Source of the DNA: Proteus alimentorum | Lineage (GTDB): Bacteria; Pseudomonadota; Gammaproteobacteria; Enterobacterales; Enterobacteriaceae | Assembly (NCBI RefSeq): GCF_002607735.1 | Contig: NZ_NBVR01000001.1 | Location: 888 to 50,049, forward strand | Length of the DNA: 49,162 nt | Direction: 5' to 3' | Translations under genes and position numbers: made by a program | Part shown: piece after piece, positions 45,463 to 49,162 of the stretch | Layout of the letters: each line of letters begins with the position of its first letter | How positions within the stretch are numbered: the first letter of the stretch is position 1 | The notes under the pieces: model-generated | Told to the model about the DNA's origin: nothing | The model's input: the letters and a program-made list of their open reading frames with translations, nothing else | The model's database searches: none

Positions 45463-45864
45463 TTAGTTGTCTTTTGTTGGCCCCATACAACGACTATTAT
45501 GACAACTAGCGAACCCTGCTATCGCTTTATTTGAATATATTCGAGTAAATTTTGGATGTGTCCAAACATTAGGTTGAACATATAACCTAAAGCTTTTACC
45601 TGTTGTGTAGTAATAATGAGCTTGCTGAAAAAAGTGTTCATAGGAAGAAGCCCAATCTGACTTGTTAGATACTGCACAGGCAATAAATTCACCACCATGA
45701 TTCATCGCTTTAACACAAAAATACCGACCATCTTCAATTTTTCCCGAATTAAAATCGGTTAATGTGACATTAGAATAATATTCTATATTATGACTTAATG
45801 TATCTGTGGCAAATGCGGTTGGTGTTAATAATAAAAAGGTAAAAAACAGACTACGTGATAACAT
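45463..45864 (-). CDS. AB5 toxin B subunit, PltB/SubB/ArtB family
   Basis: This secreted 133-residue protein has a signal peptide (1-19, ending AFA). The mature part aligns by eye along its whole length with typhoid-toxin PltB: YYSNVTLTDFNSGKIEDGRY then FCVK, ACAVSNKSDWASSYEHFFQQ, YYYTTGKSFRLYVQPNVWT, and CHNSRCMGP at the end. Four cysteines (C50, C63, C121, C126) match the family's two disulfides, and the Y-Y-S at 29-31 corresponds to the glycan-binding Tyr/Ser region. B pentamers bind sialylated glycans and deliver an A subunit. No pltA, cdtB, subA or artA lies in the window. An AAGGA site precedes the ATG. Confidence 0.88.
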   Translation of the reverse strand: MLSRSLFFTFLLLTPTAFATDTLSHNIEYYSNVTLTDFNSGKIEDGRYFCVKAMNHGGEFIACAVSNKSDWASSYEHFFQQAHYYYTTGKSFRLYVQPNVWTHPKFTRIYSNKAIAGFASCHNSRCMGPTKDN

Positions 45865-45921
45865 ACTGTTCCTTAAGAAAATAAAGATAAAAAAACCTAC
45901 AATTCAGAATAATATTTCTTA

Positions 45922-46581
45922 TTATTTTTTATTCTTCGCGGTGAACAAAGCTACTGTACCTTGTACATGTATAGAGATGTCATGGAATAAATAAGAAAGC
46001 ATTTCTTCTAAAGACTCGGCAGAATCAGAATAATTGCAAAAAATACCTTTTTTGTTGTAAATAGACATTAATTTTTTACCAAAAGAATTATGTTTAACTC
46101 CCTTCCCTAAAATCGTTGAACCATATAAAACCCCTTTTTCTGTCAGTAGATAACTTATATTTTCTATCGCTTTTTTCTTATCATCCATTGTTCCTGGCAA
46201 GCAATGTAGTAAGTAAAACAAAGAGATAGAATCATAAGATGTATTTAATTCATTAGAAAAAGGATGAAAAACATCATGCTGAAGGCAATTTATTAATTTA
46301 TCATCAGGTATATATTTTTTAGTATGTTCCAAACTGTGTAAGTTAAGATCAGTCAATGAGATTTCTTTTATATAATTTAATGATTTTTTTAAATAAAATC
46401 CCGTTCCAACACCAATATCCATATGACGATCACCGAGATGATTTTTAAAATGTGGAATTAAATATTTATTCGTGTCACAGTGCCATGCATAGCTATTAGA
46501 AATATTAAGTACCCACCAATCGTATAGCTTCAATGACACTGGTGTATATACTTTGACTCCATTATGTGTACTTAATGTCAT
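45922..46581 (-). CDS. Class I SAM-dependent methyltransferase
   Basis: This 219-residue protein has the Rossmann SAM-binding fold. Motif I is MDIGVGTGFYL, followed by an acidic residue at the end of the next strand (LTDLNLHSLEH) and later motifs (CLQHDVFHPF, YDSISLFYLLHCLPG). The N-terminal VSLKLYDWWVLNISNSYAW block is typical of one small-molecule methyltransferase group, substrate unknown. The start at 46581 is set by GGGG at 6 bases; M1 at 46596 overlaps that site. It lies 57 bases upstream of the PltB-like gene on the same strand and could share its transcript. Confidence 0.83.
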   Translation of the reverse strand: MTLSTHNGVKVYTPVSLKLYDWWVLNISNSYAWHCDTNKYLIPHFKNHLGDRHMDIGVGTGFYLKKSLNYIKEISLTDLNLHSLEHTKKYIPDDKLINCLQHDVFHPFSNELNTSYDSISLFYLLHCLPGTMDDKKKAIENISYLLTEKGVLYGSTILGKGVKHNSFGKKLMSIYNKKGIFCNYSDSAESLEEMLSYLFHDISIHVQGTVALFTAKNKK

Positions 46582-46885
46582 ACAATACCCCATCATAAAA
46601 TGACTATTTTATTTTTTATTTATTGTATGAATAGTTGAAAATACCGAATAATAAATCAGGAAATATTTTTAAAACATTATCGACTAACTAAATCACTTAC
46701 TTTATTTCTAATAATTATAAAATAAATTTTTCATTGCTATAGATTGTCAATAATAACAATGAGATATAATTATTTATTTCATTTTTCAAACAAACTTCAG
46801 TAACAACTAGTAATCATCACTTACCCTTATAGTCTAAATGTGATTAAGTAATAATACTATTAACTAACTTATTCTGGTGATAGTT
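46582..46885. other. Divergent promoter region
   Basis: These 300 bases of AT-rich DNA lie between the methyltransferase (minus) and ibrA (plus). I see no gene, hairpin or clear operator in them. Confidence 0.5.
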
Positions 46886-48112
46886 ATGTCTTGCAAACAC
46901 AAAATTCCTCTTGGAAAAAACGTGTTAGATGCCACTCAAACACGGATTGAATGGTTGTTTGACACTTTTGAACAAATCTCTCTCTCCTTTTCTGGAGGTA
47001 AAGATTCTACTGTTCTTTTTCATCTGGTTGCTGCTGAAGCGAGAAAACGACATCGAAAATTCAACGTCATGTTTCTTGACTGGGAGGTGCAATACTCCGC
47101 TACCATTAGTCATGTTGCAAAAATGAAGTCTTTGTATGAAGACTGTACCGAGCGATTTTATTGGATAGCATTACCTATAACGACGGAAAGCGGGATCTCA
47201 CAATATGAACCTACTTGGACGGCTTGGGAACCAGAAAAAAAATGGGTGAGGCAGCCGCCAGAAGACGCAATTACCGATCCAGACTTTTTCCCTTTTTATC
47301 ATCCGAATATAATTTTTGAAGACTTCACACCGGCATTTAATCAGTGGATCACCGGAAATCATCGCAGTTCAGTCATTTTATTAGGAATTAGAGCCGATGA
47401 ATCATTAAATCGCTTTATCGCGATCAATAATAACCAAAAATTACGTTATGCCGATGACATCCCATGGACAACAGCATCACCTGAAGGTTTTTATTATATG
47501 GCCTATCCTATTTATGACTGGCATGTAAAAGATATTTGGACATATATTTCACGTTTTAACCTACCCTATAATTCTATTTATGATCTCATGCATCAAGCTG
47601 GGGTTAGTTTAAGCCAAATGCGCATTTGTGAACCATTTGGCCCTGAACAACGTAAAGGGCTATGGTTATACCATGTTTTAGAACCTGAGACGTGGAGTCT
47701 CGCCTGTGAACGAGTGAGTGGTGCTGATGCAGGTATGTTATACACCCACCCTCGTAATAAATCAGGTTTTTTTGGGCAACGTAAAATGAGTAAACCCGCC
47801 CATCATACATGGAAATCTTACGCCCACTTTTTACTAGCGAGCTTACCAGAACAAACCGCTGAACATTACCGAAATAAAATCGCAGTTTATCTTCACTGGT
47901 ATGCGGAGCGAGATTATCCAAATGGAATACCAGATGAACAAGACGGTGATACTAGCAGCAAACAAATCCCGTCTTGGCGACGGATCTGTAAAACTATTTT
48001 ACGTAATGATTTTTGGTGTAGAACATTAGCATTTAGTCCTACCAAATCACACTGTTATGACAGGTATTTCAAACGTATACAGGAAAAACGTAAAAATTGG
48101 CAGTTGATTTAA
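46886..48112 (+). CDS. ibrA: IbrA-like PP-loop (PAPS reductase family) protein
   Basis: This 408-residue protein of the phosphoadenosine-phosphosulfate reductase family, DUF3440 type, has the PP-loop SFSGGKDSTVLFH near residue 36, which binds ATP. It matches IbrA, which with IbrB activates immunoglobulin-binding (eib) autotransporter genes in E. coli. Lack of the usual sulfonucleotide-reductase C-terminus argues against sulfate assimilation. The ATG at 46886 follows GGTGA; a GTG at 46877 is the alternative. ibrB begins 12 bases after the stop. The biochemical activity of IbrA is not established. Confidence 0.85.
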   Translation: MSCKHKIPLGKNVLDATQTRIEWLFDTFEQISLSFSGGKDSTVLFHLVAAEARKRHRKFNVMFLDWEVQYSATISHVAKMKSLYEDCTERFYWIALPITTESGISQYEPTWTAWEPEKKWVRQPPEDAITDPDFFPFYHPNIIFEDFTPAFNQWITGNHRSSVILLGIRADESLNRFIAINNNQKLRYADDIPWTTASPEGFYYMAYPIYDWHVKDIWTYISRFNLPYNSIYDLMHQAGVSLSQMRICEPFGPEQRKGLWLYHVLEPETWSLACERVSGADAGMLYTHPRNKSGFFGQRKMSKPAHHTWKSYAHFLLASLPEQTAEHYRNKIAVYLHWYAERDYPNGIPDEQDGDTSSKQIPSWRRICKTILRNDFWCRTLAFSPTKSHCYDRYFKRIQEKRKNWQLI

Positions 48113-48124
48113 CAAGAGGTGAAT

Positions 48125-48766
48125 ATGACTATTGAAACAGTGTTTTCTTCGCTAAAAGATTATTTACTAAAACTCAATGATGAGCAAAAAATCGAAGCTA
48201 TCAACAAAATTAAACTATTTCTTCATCAAATGAGTCCGTTCAAAAATGAACCTATAGATTGCGTTCTTTGGATAAAGCAAAATCAAGTCATAGCAAATGA
48301 CTACAATCCTAATGTTATGTCTCCGACAGAAAAGAGATTACTTAAAACCTCATTGATAAAAGACGGTTATACTCAACCCGTTGTAGTATTATGTTCACAA
48401 CAAAATAAAACTAAACAATTGCAATGGCAAATCGTTGATGGCTATCATCGTTATTTATTAAGCAAAGAAAACGCCTTAAAAAAACGAATTAATAATTATT
48501 TACCAATTAGCATTCTTGATGTTAAAAACCACACAATGTCGGATCAAATAGCAACAACTATTCGTCATAATCGCGCAAGAGGACAACACCAAGTCGCAGC
48601 TATGTCAGATATAGTTAGAGATCTATCCCGATTGGGATGGAACGATAAGCGGATTGGTGATGAATTAGGTATGTCACAAGATGAAGTATTACGCTTAAAA
48701 CAAATCAGTGGGTTAGTAGAATTATTTTCAGAACGTCATTTTTCAGAAGCTTGGACAGTAAAATAA
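48125..48766 (+). CDS. ibrB: IbrB-like ParB/sulfiredoxin-domain protein
   Basis: This 213-residue protein has a ParB N-terminal-like (ParB/Srx) domain: a LKTSLIKDGYTQPVVVL block and VDGYHRYLLSKE, followed by IATTIRHNRARGQHQ and a C-terminal helix-turn-helix (WNDKRIGDELGMSQDEVLRL). That is the IbrB layout. The start at 48125 follows AGAGGTGA; a GTG at 48119 falls inside that site. Together with ibrA it forms a two-gene unit closed by a terminator. A role as DNA-binding co-regulator is inferred from E. coli. Confidence 0.85.
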   Translation: MTIETVFSSLKDYLLKLNDEQKIEAINKIKLFLHQMSPFKNEPIDCVLWIKQNQVIANDYNPNVMSPTEKRLLKTSLIKDGYTQPVVVLCSQQNKTKQLQWQIVDGYHRYLLSKENALKKRINNYLPISILDVKNHTMSDQIATTIRHNRARGQHQVAAMSDIVRDLSRLGWNDKRIGDELGMSQDEVLRLKQISGLVELFSERHFSEAWTVK

Positions 48767-48845
48767 GAAATAATTGTTTTCTACCGACAAAACTAATCAA
48801 TTCAAGTTTGAATTAACCTAATTCAAAACCCTTACAAAAATAATT

Positions 48846-48870
48846 AAGGCTACACATAATGCGTAGCCTT
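48846..48870 (+). terminator. Terminator of ibrAB
   Basis: The stem AAGGCTAC/GTAGCCTT (48846-48853 with 48863-48870) has a 9-base loop and a T-rich tail. Confidence 0.8.
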
Positions 48871-48958
48871 AATCTTATTCACGTTATTTAACAAAAAGGT
48901 TTTAACTGGCAAATAGTAGAGCCATTAATATGGCATTATTAATAGTATCTAATTCACA

Positions 48959-49072
48959 TTACGTTAATTGCATGCTAGCGAATTTTTTGGTAACCCTGCT
49001 ATTTTTTTCGCTTGTCGTTCTACTTGGTACTGATAATGTAGTGACTAACACTTCTAAATTTTGATTATTCAT
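48959..49072 (-). pseudogene. Short 37-codon frame beside the IS end, probable remnant
   Basis: An ATG on the minus strand at 49072 opens MNNQNLEVLVTTLSVPS and stops after 37 codons. The first dozen residues look like the start of glycosyltransferases of the MNxxLEVLVATM type; the rest does not continue in that pattern. It starts 10 bases from the apparent insertion-sequence end. I read it as the damaged 5' end of a gene, with low certainty. Confidence 0.3.
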
Positions 49073-49081
49073 AATTACCCC

Positions 49082-49162
49082 TGTCCACTTCCCCTAAAAT
49101 AAGACAGCTATAATTAGATTTTCTGCCCTTTAATTTGCAGAGGTCATGATGAAAAAAGTCCG
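49082..49162 (+). mobile_element. Left end of a putative insertion sequence with start of its transposase
   Basis: From TGTCCACTTCCCC onward the sequence looks like an IS terminal repeat, and 60 bases later a good ribosome site (CAGAGG) precedes ATGATGAAAAAAGTCCG (49146-49162, cut by the window). An opening such as MMKKVR is common in IS3-family OrfA proteins. Only the first codons are in the window, so the family is a guess and the right end is not seen. Confidence 0.4.

Overview
The window reads as an AT-rich chromosome segment of an enterobacterium of the genus Proteus or a very close relative. Three things point there. Core gene order is shared with Escherichia coli: yniA-yniB-hxpB-ydjM-tcyP; htpX-prc-proQ-msrC-letA-letB-yebV; and yebY-copD-copC beside ftnA, with the SdsR small RNA beside yebY. 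A 287-residue lipase (32446-33309) closely resembles the Proteus family I.1 lipase. A broken HTH gene at the left edge resembles the MrpJ-type regulators of Proteus fimbrial operons. The species cannot be fixed from the window alone. All identifications rest on recalled family motifs and gene order; no database search was run.

Layout. 1-1050: broken genes (an MrpJ-like HTH fragment and a GC-richer degraded reading frame), then a Fur box. 1052-4612: sitABCD Mn/Fe ABC importer. 4767-9693: the yniA/yniB/hxpB/ydjM/tcyP block, with a LexA box before ydjM. 9836-10699: an unrecognised gene. 10836-21573: htpX, an intervening OprD-type porin, prc, proQ, msrC and letAB. 21785-24951: yebV, SdsR, the yebY-copD-copC copper operon and ferritin. 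25653-33309: separate single genes (universal stress protein, DUF2628, CYTH cyclase-like, a lone nqrE copy, a chemotaxis receptor, a YcdX phosphatase, a HicB-like regulator, lipase).

33539-49162 is accessory in character. It holds a phage antitermination Q homologue, a ParD-like/methionine aminopeptidase pair, two small lipoproteins, a YedE selenium-type transporter with a DUF3343 partner, YdcH, an Imm33-like immunity protein, a ribbon-helix-helix protein, an autotransporter, several unrecognised small genes, and a minus-strand run of methyltransferase, AB5-toxin B subunit and lysozyme inhibitor. It ends with an IbrA-IbrB pair and what looks like the left end of an insertion sequence cut by the window edge.

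The most striking item is 45463-45864: a secreted protein that matches the PltB/SubB/ArtB family of AB5 toxin B pentamers, with no A subunit nearby. Next are a LetB that has lost one of the seven MCE domains, a YniA kinase homologue whose catalytic Asp is Asn, the ParD-like/Map pair, a solitary NqrE, and an IbrAB pair about 4 kb from an autotransporter, the class of gene IbrAB controls in E. coli.
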